Below, piece after piece: positions 30,499-40,426 of a stretch of DNA of 64,000 nucleotides. Under the pieces are notes generated by a model, which saw nothing but the letters and a program-made list of their open reading frames with translations, was not told the origin of the DNA and searched no databases. This stretch comes from Parietichytrium sp. I65-24A. Lineage: Eukaryota > Sar > Bigyra > Thraustochytrida > Thraustochytriidae. The translations under genes were made by a program, and so were the position numbers. Location of the stretch: positions 558,001 through 622,000 of the forward strand of contig BLSF01000002.1 of the NCBI GenBank assembly GCA_012862575.1, given 5' to 3'. Positions within the stretch are counted from its first letter, which is position 1; each line of letters opens with the position of its first letter.

Positions 30499-31878
30499 TT
30501 ACTTATTTGCTTCGAGTTCAAGGAGATGGACATCCGATGCCAAGAGCTCGCTGGTGAGCTTGGAAGCGATAGATGACAAGCTAGCATCTTGCGCACGGAT
30601 GCGTTCGATTGTAGCTTTGCGAGAAGTTAAGCAACGCTCTCTGAGCGACTTGAGCAAGTTCTTAGCAGCTGCTTCGAGCTCGTCGGACACTTTGACTATT
30701 GAACCTTCCGAGGAATCGTTGGAGAGCTGGGCGCGGAGAATGTGGGCGACGTCTTCTTTGGAGGCCACGAGGACACGCGCAAACTGCAACGCCACATCGT
30801 CTTCTGGAGCAATGCTGCACCAACCAGGAGAGAGTTTGGCGTTTCCTAACAAGCGCTCGCGGAGCTTCTTCATGGGGTCTGCAGGGTCGAGGTCGAGGGC
30901 AACAGTCACAGAATGGTGCGGATTGAGACCAGTCTCTGGCACAAAACCGCTATATACCAACAAGTCTACGTTGGAGCGAGGTCCGTAAAAGATTCTAAAT
31001 TCTTCCTTGTCCGAAAACGCCCGCTTTGCGCTACATTCAAGCTGGTCAGCTTCAGTGCAAAATGACGTGGAAAACTCGCCATCTTCATGGTTACACATGT
31101 CAAAAACAGGAATTAGCGCAAGACCCATTTCCTCTGGGTTTGAAATCTTCGGCAGAGGGTTTTGTCTAGTAATCGCGATGCACATCGCCCAAATGAAACT
31201 GTCAAAGCTGAATTCCAGAGCGTCGCGCAAAGAGGTCGGCAGCGAGCGCTCAAGGTGCACATAAGCCATGACCCAATTAAACATTCTCTTCAAGATGACG
31301 TCACCCGCCTCATTACCTTCAAGGTGGTGGAGCTCGTCCTTGGTCCAAAGAATTGGGATACCGGGGAAGCTGCGCGGCAAAATGTCGATATAAGGCGAAA
31401 ATGGAGACGCGCTGCCCTTGACCTTCTCAAGCATGAGATTCAATGCGAGACATACCATAGGAGTGGTGTTCAGGAGACGGTCCTGCGCAGCGAATTCAGA
31501 CAGCTCTCCACAATTTCCGGACTCGACCGACTCCACGTCAATCATGAGTTTACGCGGAATCGCAAAAGCAAGATCGTTGTGCTCGATAACTCCATTGCAT
31601 CGTAATCCATTGCAGCCCAACTCATCTATAAAACCAAACTCAACTTTGGAGAGGTCTACCCCTTCCTTTTCCAGCCAAGCTCGAAATACATCGAAAGGAG
31701 CAGCTCTGTCTGTATCCGCGGCCTCTGCGGCGCTCTTGCGCCACCAAACTGGTCCGTTGCACAGTGCGCTCAGGGTATCAAAGCTCTCTGTCGCGAGGTC
31801 CACTTGCTCCTTAAAGCTGTGAGATCGCACGCCTCGCAAAGCGGCCAACAGTGCGTCGTGCAAAATAGGCTCAGTCAT
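30499..31878 (-). CDS. SETD3: SETD3-type SET-domain protein methyltransferase
   Basis: A 459-residue protein starting at the ATG at 31878; the frame further up begins with GTG. The split SET domain covers about 75-315: AIPRKLMIDVES (106-117), SQDR-like AQDRLL, ILPRSFP, RQN at 238-240, ALIPVFDMCNH (254-264, the AdoMet-binding core) and IFYGPRSN (296-303). The C-terminal Rubisco-LSMT-type substrate-binding domain follows. These match SETD3, which methylates a histidine of actin, better than generic lysine methyltransferases, because RQN and the spacing to DMCNH are shared. Actin His methylation is therefore the likely role, by family knowledge. Alternative: another SETD3/LSMT-class lysine enzyme. 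Confidence 0.87.
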   Translation of the reverse strand: MTEPILHDALLAALRGVRSHSFKEQVDLATESFDTLSALCNGPVWWRKSAAEAADTDRAAPFDVFRAWLEKEGVDLSKVEFGFIDELGCNGLRCNGVIEHNDLAFAIPRKLMIDVESVESGNCGELSEFAAQDRLLNTTPMVCLALNLMLEKVKGSASPFSPYIDILPRSFPGIPILWTKDELHHLEGNEAGDVILKRMFNWVMAYVHLERSLPTSLRDALEFSFDSFIWAMCIAITRQNPLPKISNPEEMGLALIPVFDMCNHEDGEFSTSFCTEADQLECSAKRAFSDKEEFRIFYGPRSNVDLLVYSGFVPETGLNPHHSVTVALDLDPADPMKKLRERLLGNAKLSPGWCSIAPEDDVALQFARVLVASKEDVAHILRAQLSNDSSEGSIVKVSDELEAAAKNLLKSLRERCLTSRKATIERIRAQDASLSSIASKLTSELLASDVHLLELEANK

Positions 31879-32223
31879 TCTTGCGGCACAGTCGCAGCTT
31901 TTCGACGACACGCTCTTCTCCGGCACCGCCCCTTGCCGAATTTGTCTGTCTTCTACACGCTTTTCCGCGCAGAGCTTTCGTGTGTGTCGGGGGGCGAGGT
32001 CTCATACAATTTGTTTCCGCGCACTCTGCCTGCCACACACGTCCAGGGACTATGCTTGAGTCTAGAATGCGCCTATGCAGGGATGGATTTGTGTGCAACT
32101 GACTGTGAGTAGTAGATTGTGCCGCCAACATTTTTTTGCGGGTTGGAGGAGTTGGAGGAGAAATCTTCTTTTTCACATGAATTAGGTCTGACAGGTTATG
32201 GACAACAAACGGTTGTAGGCACT
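31879..32223. other. Spacer, promoter of SETD3-type gene
   Basis: A 345-bp interval between the Hsp70 stop and the SETD3-type start, both on the minus strand. It contains one GACTGTGAG word at 32101-32109. No other feature. Confidence 0.4.
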
Positions 32224-33921
32224 CTAGCTCAGAAGCTGAGTGGTTTCGTCGTCGTGGTCGACGATGGGGGGCTTTGGCAGGTAGATCTTGGCAGCGAAAA
32301 GGAGAGCTATGAGAAGGACAAGGACAGCTGAAAGTAACACCATGTTTTGGGCCTCATCTTCGTGTCTTGCAGACGGATTGTTCTGCCGGCTGTCTTTCCG
32401 TCTCTTCAATGTTTCGGAACCTTCGGCCTCTTCAATGGTATCCGCGTCCACCATCAAGGTTCCATCGGCATCTACTGTGAACGTGACATGAATGATCGCC
32501 TCCCCGGCTTTGAGTTTACTACCGTTTCGCACAGGAAAATCAATGCAATCCACCCAGCGGTTATCTCGCGCTTTTTCCTCTTCGCCCTCGAATATGTCAA
32601 TAGTGATAGCTCGCTGATAATCTGAGTGGGTCGTGAATTCTTTGGTGGCAGACGAGGGAAGCTTTGAGTTCCTGGAGAGAACTACAGAAAACGCACCCGA
32701 GCCAGTCTCCAAACCTATACTGTACGGCAAGGCATCGATCATGAGAACCTTAGAAAGCACATAGGAGTCGACGCCGGACAGAATCGCTGCTTGAATCGCC
32801 GCACCCTGTGACACCGCTAAATCTGCACGAATGTTGGTGCAGAGCTCCTTGGAGTTTCCGAACTCTTCCTTGATAACCTCGCGAAACCACGGCATTTCGG
32901 TGGAGAGCCCGACGAGAACGACCTCGTCGAAATCCTTGGCGCTCAATTTGGCGTCCTGCAATGCTCTCTTTACTACTTTTCGCACCCTTGCTTTCAAAGG
33001 CTCCACAATTCGCTCCAACTCGCTCCTGTCAATTGTGATATCGTCGGTAACCCATGCTTGATCCTGCGTCGAGAGCTTTATCTTAGCTTCCTCGCAGGCG
33101 CGCTTTAGAGATTCCTTCTCTTCTGGCAAAACGTCGCGAAGCTTCTTGTTCTCTTTTCGTAGAACATGCTCCATCAGGAGGGTATCGACATCATCGCCGC
33201 CGAGAGAATTATCCCCACTTAATGCGATCGCTTCAAATTTGCCGCTGTCAATCTGCAAAAGGGACACGTCGAACGTCCCGCCGCCCATATCTACGATTGC
33301 GACTTTTTTGCGGCCGGCAACAAAAAGTCCGTATGACATTGCAGCTGCCATTGGTTCGCTCAAGAGGCGCAAAACGTGCAGACCAGCGGATTCTGCAGCG
33401 CTCTTCGTGGCATTGCGCTGCGCCTCGTTGAAATACGCAGGTACGGTAATCACCGCGCGGGTGACCTTTTTGCCCGAGAAATCCTCAGCGATCTCTTTGA
33501 GCTTCAAAAGGATCGAGGTGGCTACGCTTTCAGGCGAAAGACCAGACGAAGAACTGAAAATTCCAGACACAGATTGTGAGCCTGATGCGCCCACAAGAAT
33601 TTGGCCATCGCCCTTCTTTGCCTCAAATATCTGATAGGGGTACCGGTCCTTGTCATCTGGGGTGAGTTCATTGAATCGTCGTCCAATCAACCGTTTTGTG
33701 CTCGTAATCAGGGTTCCATGCGCTGGATCTTTTGAGTATAGCTCGAAGGCGGTATCACCCACCCCCATCACTGTGTTGCTTCCATCGACCAGAAGCGCAG
33801 ATTTAAGCGTCTTCTTCCCGGTCACCTTCCATTTGATTGTCTTGGCTCGAGCCCTATCATCCAACCACAAGGAAACGCACGAGTTTGTTGTTCCCAGATC
33901 AATTCCAACCTTCTCGCCCAT
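32224..33921 (-). CDS. Hsp70 with C-terminal membrane anchor in place of the lid
   Basis: A 565-residue Hsp70. The ATPase domain has GIDLGTTNSCV (phosphate 1), VPAYFNEAQRNATKSAAESA, RLLSEPMAAAM, DMGGGTFDVSLL (phosphate 2) and LGGDDVDTLL. The adenosine motif reads VVLVGLSTEMP where most family members have VGGSTRIP, so nucleotide affinity may differ. A beta-sandwich substrate domain follows (MIDALPYSIGLET through VDADGTLMVDADT). After about residue 515 the usual helical lid is missing; instead come a charged linker, a hydrophobic segment at about 526-544 (MVLLSAVLVLLIALLFAA) and a 21-residue tail (KIYL...TTQLLS). This is tail-anchor architecture. An in-frame ATG at 33975 would add MAEIRAHVRRSALLRWKL, an Arg-rich leader. 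The (GTT)n tract upstream is in frame but has no ATG. Confidence 0.88.
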   Translation of the reverse strand: MGEKVGIDLGTTNSCVSLWLDDRARAKTIKWKVTGKKTLKSALLVDGSNTVMGVGDTAFELYSKDPAHGTLITSTKRLIGRRFNELTPDDKDRYPYQIFEAKKGDGQILVGASGSQSVSGIFSSSSGLSPESVATSILLKLKEIAEDFSGKKVTRAVITVPAYFNEAQRNATKSAAESAGLHVLRLLSEPMAAAMSYGLFVAGRKKVAIVDMGGGTFDVSLLQIDSGKFEAIALSGDNSLGGDDVDTLLMEHVLRKENKKLRDVLPEEKESLKRACEEAKIKLSTQDQAWVTDDITIDRSELERIVEPLKARVRKVVKRALQDAKLSAKDFDEVVLVGLSTEMPWFREVIKEEFGNSKELCTNIRADLAVSQGAAIQAAILSGVDSYVLSKVLMIDALPYSIGLETGSGAFSVVLSRNSKLPSSATKEFTTHSDYQRAITIDIFEGEEEKARDNRWVDCIDFPVRNGSKLKAGEAIIHVTFTVDADGTLMVDADTIEEAEGSETLKRRKDSRQNNPSARHEDEAQNMVLLSAVLVLLIALLFAAKIYLPKPPIVDHDDETTQLLS

Positions 33922-35170
<1,249 letters not shown>

Positions 35171-35798
35171 ATGAAGCTGTGTTCCTGGATCACTGTTGGG
35201 CTGGCTGCCTTGATGCTCGCAGAGCCAAGCGTTGCTGCAGATGCCAAGCCAAAGGATTGCGAAGGTGAGTTGAGTTGACCTGCGTTGCCGAGTGCGGACA
35301 TGGAGACCTGGCTGGACTGACGACTGTACGGTGCGGTGGTTATTCATTTGAAATCGCGAAGTTTGCATCAGCCTGTTGGAGCGGGTGGAATCGCAATTCA
35401 AGTCTGCGGCGAAGATGGCAAAGGAGAACAACGAGAAGTTCGATGGAATGACCTCGATTGAGTCCATCATTGACACAATCTGTGATGGGGTGACCTCACA
35501 GACAGACAAGAAAGTATGCTATTATCTTTTGCCGATCAAGAGAAAGGTGTCGCAGCCTATGAGCAACTATGCTCCTCCAGATAGGGTGTGCAAGAAGCTG
35601 AAGAAGGAGTCTCCGGAGTTGTGTTCAGTGCGCGAGGCGGTGAAGGTTGAAAAAGGCAAAACTAATTACAAAGAGCTCAAGATTCGCGACCTCAAGAAAA
35701 TTCTGATGGATCGCGGAGTCCAGTGCAATAACTGTATCGAGAAAGGCGACTTTGTCAAGCGTTGTGAGGAGACCGAGGATCTTCATGACGAGCTCTGA
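35171..35798 (+). CDS. MANF: MANF/CDNF (ARMET) homologue with C-terminal HDEL
   Basis: Two exons, 35171-35264 and 35362-35798, with a 97-nt intron (GTGAGT donor), give 176 residues. Residues 1-23 form a signal peptide (MKLCSWITVGLAALMLAEPS). The splice rebuilds DCEVCIS, the family start. All eight MANF cysteines are present: DCEVC, TIC, VCYY, RVC, ELC and the CNNC pair (CKGC in human MANF), plus one extra Cys near the end. The N-terminal saposin-like domain and the C-terminal SAP-like domain (LKIRDLKKILMDRG) are both visible. The protein ends in HDEL, a canonical ER retrieval signal, where animal MANF ends in a weaker RTDL. Family role: soluble ER-luminal stress protein that binds the Hsp70 BiP. 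Confidence 0.93.
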
Positions 35799-36303
35799 GC
35801 GTTTAGAACGCATTCAAATGCACATTTTTTGTGAAGTAGTTTTCTCATTCCTTGCTCCAGTTTTAATCGCCTCTTTTTCGTACTCGAAAGGGTTGTCTCA
35901 TCGCCTCACCGCTGGCCGCAACCGCAACCTCATGGGTTTTGCTTCTTCTCCCGAGCCCTTCGGACGCTATTTGACAGCTCGATATGATGACAGAGAGGGC
36001 GGGTTGTATTGTCTCACATCCCTCGCTCCACGAAAGACCATGGACGCCATTGTAGCCTGGCCTAAACACAAGTGATGACACGCTAGTACCTCTCTGGCAC
36101 TGGCGGTGGTCATGATTGTTGCGAATAGAAAATCATCAGTGTTTTATTTTGAATTATCGGACGAAACATTTTAGTCAACATTTAAGGCGGCAAAAAATCT
36201 TACGAAAGGTTTTCAGCGCCGTACGTTGTGGAACAGTACCTACAGTATATCACCCGGCAAGCAAAACAAAAACGTCAATGTATTTAACAGGACATGTGAC
36301 TTT
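35799..36303. other. Spacer between convergent MANF and C1D genes
   Basis: About 500 bp holding both 3' ends. A 107-codon frame at 35752-36075 overlaps the MANF end and has no domain. Nothing else seen. Confidence 0.4.
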
Positions 36304-37046
36304 TCAGTGCCTCTTCTTGCCTTTTGACTTGTTCTTTTTCCTCGAGTCAGAGCCAGATGCGCTTTTTGGAGTGCTCCCCTTTGAAACCTTCTGAGCCTTA
36401 TTCTTTGGAGGTGTAGACACTGCATTTTGTTTCTTGTTTTGGGACTTGGACTTTTCGTCATTAGAGAGGACGCTCGAAGTGCGCTTCTTCTGTGTGTCTT
36501 TCCCATCCTTTTCGGATGTTGTGTCAAGCTCTACGTCATCCGCATTGCCTTCTTTGGCGCTTGTTTCCTTGGCCTTCTTCAGCTTGTTCTCGACGCCGAT
36601 TGTCTTGGCCATGTAATTTTGCACACGTTCCAGTTCTTTCTTGACTGGATGGGATTGTGGAGAGATGCCATGTACTTTGAGATACATATAAAAAAGGGAG
36701 TTTAGCGTGAAACTGTACGCCAAATTGAGCTTGGCTGTTTGGATGGAGTCCATTTGGCTCATTTTCTCCTTCATTGGAGTGTCTGCGAAAGGAGTCACCT
36801 GCAATCCAATCCCAAGCGACACAGGCACAAATCCCCCAGGCATTGTTCGAGCAGAACACATCGTATCACATCCTCGTTAGCACGGCCTTGCGTCTCTTTT
36901 CGTTCTCGATTTCCTCTCCTCCTTCTTCCATGGCAGCCTCTTGCACACACGCAACCTCTTTCTGCACTCACCTTTTCCTCAATCACCGAGAGGGCTTTGT
37001 CGAAGCGGTCCAGGACACCGGAGATCTTGGTTGGAAGCTGGGACAT
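36304..37046 (-). CDS. C1D: C1D / Rrp47-type nuclear exosome cofactor
   Basis: Two exons, 37046-36972 and 36798-36304, flank a 173-nt intron (GTGAGT donor) and give 189 residues. The first exon supplies MSQLPTKISGVLDRFDKAL, the start of the Sas10/C1D fold. The second adds the family core: MDSIQTAKLNLAYSFTLNS, then LFYMYLKVHGISPQSHPVK and KELERVQNYMAK, all close to human C1D. The last 85 residues are Lys/Ser-rich, suited to RNA or DNA binding. C1D/Rrp47 binds the exosome exonuclease Rrp6 in rRNA and snoRNA 3' processing. Without the intron the first ATG in exon 2's frame lies inside intron sequence, so the splice is needed. Confidence 0.9.
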
Positions 37047-37603
37047 TGTGAATGACGCGTTTTGTTCTTTCTTCGCTGCCGATCCCCCCGCGTGCCCTGA
37101 GCCTTCTTTGCTGCCACTTGCTCTCACGCGTGCTGCCGCTGCCCGTCGTGAAAAAGTGGTGCAGACTATTTCTCACAACTCTTGCCACGGAAAATCGTTC
37201 CCCACGTCTCTCAGATGGCTAACGAATACTAGCAGCGCGGCTTCGCAGACTTCATAGACTTCATAGTCTTCATAGCGTCATATGTTTTCTTATGCCTGCC
37301 ATCGATCGCTTGCTTGCTGGGCAGCTGAGGCCTAGTAGCATGTAAGCTTGTCGGTAGACATGATTGGTGCAGATGACAGACAGAATGATGTGAAGAAGGT
37401 CTCGGGATCCGTGTAGAAAATTGGCAGTTGACCCTTGGATGGCGGGGACTGCAAGAGAGAGATAGAGAGAGAGCGAAGTGGGAGGTCTTCGGCCCGAAAG
37501 AAAAAGGAATGGCAGCGGCTTTACGGTTTGTGAACTAATTGCTTTAAAGTCAATTATGTATTTTCGATGGAGGGTGGCATTTGAGAGCAACCAAACGGCG
37601 GAT
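37047..37603. other. Spacer between C1D and glucosamine-6-phosphate deaminase genes
   Basis: No gene seen. AGACTTCATAGACTTCATAG-type duplications lie at 37250-37275 and a short GA tract at about 37450-37475. Confidence 0.4.
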
Positions 37604-38498
37604 TCAGATGGAGAAGCCAGACATTTGGCGCAAGAATTTATTGGTCTGCTGTAGACCCTTAAAGTACTTGACTGTCTTGACGCGGAGCTCCATGGTGGCG
37701 TCCTCATCGCAGACGATGCACGCACGAGGATGTTCCTGGATCGCAGACACGGTCCACATGTGTGAGATGCCCTCCTCGATGCACTTGGAGAGCGCAAGCG
37801 CTTTGGATATGCCAGTGATGATAATGAGGACCTCCCTCGCATCCATGACGGTTCCCACGCCCACGGTGAGAGCCATGCGAGGGACTTTGTCAAGGTCGCC
37901 TCCGAAAAATCTCGAGTTTGCAACGATGGTGTCATATGCCAGGGTCTTGATTCTGGTTCGAGAACTGAGCGAGGAGCCTGGCTCGTTGAAAGCAATGTGT
38001 CCGTCAGGTCCGATACCTCCAAGAAAGAGCTCAATGCCACCGTATGACGCGATCTTCTCCTCGTATCTTGCACACTCGGCTTCTAGATCTTCGGCATTTC
38101 CGTCCAATATATTGATATTTTCCGGCTTGATATCGACGTGATCAAACAGGTGTCGCTTCATGAAGGTGTGGTAGCTCTCTGGGTGGTCTTCCGGAATGCC
38201 AACGTACTCGTCCATGTTAAAGGTTACGATATGCTGGAAGCTCAGCTTGCCTGCCTTGCAAAATTCGACGAGTTTCTTTACGCCGCAGAACGGGCAAGGT
38301 TAGGTCCGCCGAGTCCCGTCTCACATTAGCAAAGCGCACGCAACTTACCTTGTAGGTGCCCATCGGAGAGCTCCCGGTGGGAAGCCCGATGACAAATGGC
38401 TTGTCAGCTGTTGGCGCAAACTTGGTGATGCGCTCCAGCACGTAGGTGGCCACGCGGTTGGCCACCCCGTCAGGATTCTCTTCAATCATCAGCCGCAT
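37604..38498 (-). CDS. GNPDA: Glucosamine-6-phosphate deaminase
   Basis: Exons 38498-38349 and 38275-37604, separated by a 73-nt intron (38276-38348, GTAAGT donor, CTAAC about 30 nt before the acceptor), give 273 residues. The enzyme converts glucosamine-6-phosphate to fructose-6-phosphate and ammonia in amino-sugar catabolism. Signatures: [10 protein letters not shown] (phosphate binding), FNMDEYVGI with the catalytic Asp, [17 protein letters not shown] with the Asp-His-Glu catalytic set, [13 protein letters not shown] and CDEDATMEL. The join restores TYKKLVEF, as in human GNPDA1. Length and motif order match the animal/bacterial NagB family, and all catalytic residues are present, so it should be active. 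Confidence 0.95.
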
Positions 38499-39091
38499 CT
38501 TTCCCAACCTGCCAACACTTGCACCCTCTGCCTCCCTCCCGATCCTTCGCAATCTTCTGCGGCGATTCGGTGTGACGAGCTTGCGCACCTCTGGGCCACT
38601 TTCCACAAGCTTAGTGCTCGATTGCAACCAAAACTTGGGAAACAACAGATCAATATCTTCATGACCCGTGCCACTCCTAGCTATGCACTATTACACACCT
38701 GATGTCGATGCTGTTGAGCTCAAGTGTACTCGTACTAGTACCCACCTGCAGTGTGTTCATCGGCTGGTGCTACTGACTGAGTGCGCCGGAGATGCGAGAG
38801 CGCATGGCGGCAATCAAATGAATGGAACGAATTGGATTGGCATCGAGTGTTTCTGTTTCTGTCTCAACATATTAGTGATTCTTGTTTTCAATAGAATTTA
38901 ACAGATGAAATTTTACAGGTCTCCTGAGGAAAACAGAGAGAGACAGAGCGATGAGCCAGCAGGTTTGGAAAAACTTGAAACATGAAACTGTACAAGGAAA
39001 ACTCGGGGTTCACTGAGTGTTTTCTAAAGCTAATAATTCTGTCAACAGTTTCTCCGAGGATCTTCAAAAGCCCAACTAACACTGTAAATCA
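38499..39091. other. Spacer between deaminase and ankyrin genes
   Basis: About 590 bp with no gene or clear repeat. An open frame reaches to 38645 above the deaminase ATG but begins with TTG. Confidence 0.4.
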
Positions 39092-40426
39092 TCACTGTTT
39101 AATACAAGACAAGAGATAGTCAACAGATTCATGCTGACCCTCCAACGTTGCGAGCTCCAAAGCGTCGTAACCACACTTGTTTTTGAACGTAATATCTGCA
39201 CCATGCTCAACGAGCACGTTGAGGCAGTCTCGTCTGCCGAACTGAGCGGCAAGCATCAGAGGGGTGTTGCCATGTCTGCATTGTTCGTTCAAGTACCGGC
39301 TGAATAAGGAGCACGAGGAGCTGAGAAAGGCAGCCAGCACACGTGAATGCCCGGCTCGGGCAGCGTAGTGCAGTGCTGTGTAGCCGCACTGGTCCTGGCT
39401 TACCACCGAGCAGCCCAACTGGACCAAAACCAAGGCAGCTTCTACTTGGCCCGCCCGAGCTGCAAGAGCCAGGGCATTTCGGCCATGATCGTCTTGGGTG
39501 TCCATTTTCGCCTTGTACTGAGCAAGGAGAATCAGGATGTTGGTATGCCCGTTGATGGAAGCAAGCATGAGCGCATCATGTTGGTGCGAGTTGCTCATGT
39601 CGACACGAGCGCCTTTGGCCAGGAGAACTTCTGCAATGCATTCCTGACCGTTTCTAGCGCAAATCAGAAGAGGAGTAAAGCCGTCGTGCACAACGATATT
39701 TGGGTCAGCACCCCTTTCTAATAGCAGCTCTACCATTTCCTTTTGATTTCCACAGATAGCCCACACCAGAGCGGTCTTTGTGTACTTTCTGTCCTTCGCG
39801 TCGAGAGAAGCTCCCCAGGACAGGAGCGACGTAACCATCTTGACTAAGCCATACTTTGCCGCGACCATCAAAGCCGTCTGCCCAGTTCTCTCGTCCGAAC
39901 AGTCAAGAACACACGGAGCTTCTGCCCTGATGCTCTCCATGCGCGCCAGATTGTTTTCTCTGCAGGCATTGAACCACTCTTGGCATAGTGCGTCTTCAGA
40001 CTCCAACTTGGTCGCCTTGCTGTCTTCCTCTTGCGCGTCATCCGCGCAGCACGACGTCATAACTCGCGGGCGTTTGGAGGCCTGTGAGGGGGCTGTGCAA
40101 AAGCAGCGCTTTGTCTGGTCATATACATCTGGCGAGCTCTTTTGCACACGCATCACACATCGCCTTGCGAGACATGGGTCGATACTTTTCAAGCAATTTA
40201 TAAGACAAAGTACCTTTTCGTCCGGGCTGCTAAACACCCTCTCAAAGCACTTTTGGATTCTTTCATACATTTCGTCAGCCACCAAGTCCCTGGCAGCATC
40301 TAAAAGACGTTTGGTAGCTCGCTCTTTATTGATGCAAGCCATGTCTCTCTCGCTCACTCTCCCAGCTTTTCGCTGTAAAGACCGAGCGTCACCGATATCA
40401 ACTTCTGACATGTAATCTACAGACAT
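39092..40426 (-). CDS. Ankyrin-repeat protein
   Basis: A 444-residue protein from the ATG at 40426 (MSVDYMSEVD); the frame continues up to 40846 but starts with TTG there. Residues about 1-150 are helical with many Cys (CLINCLKSIDPCLARRC) and resemble no domain I know. From about 155 to the end run seven or eight ankyrin repeats, with clear TALMVAAKYGLVKMVTSLL, TPLLICARNGQ, TALHYAARAGH and TPLMLAAQFGRRDCL units and G-A-D-x-N/T turns. Ankyrin repeats bind proteins; there is no catalytic domain to show a pathway. Confidence 0.85.
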   Translation of the reverse strand: MSVDYMSEVDIGDARSLQRKAGRVSERDMACINKERATKRLLDAARDLVADEMYERIQKCFERVFSSPDEKVLCLINCLKSIDPCLARRCVMRVQKSSPDVYDQTKRCFCTAPSQASKRPRVMTSCCADDAQEEDSKATKLESEDALCQEWFNACRENNLARMESIRAEAPCVLDCSDERTGQTALMVAAKYGLVKMVTSLLSWGASLDAKDRKYTKTALVWAICGNQKEMVELLLERGADPNIVVHDGFTPLLICARNGQECIAEVLLAKGARVDMSNSHQHDALMLASINGHTNILILLAQYKAKMDTQDDHGRNALALAARAGQVEAALVLVQLGCSVVSQDQCGYTALHYAARAGHSRVLAAFLSSSCSLFSRYLNEQCRHGNTPLMLAAQFGRRDCLNVLVEHGADITFKNKCGYDALELATLEGQHESVDYLLSCIKQ

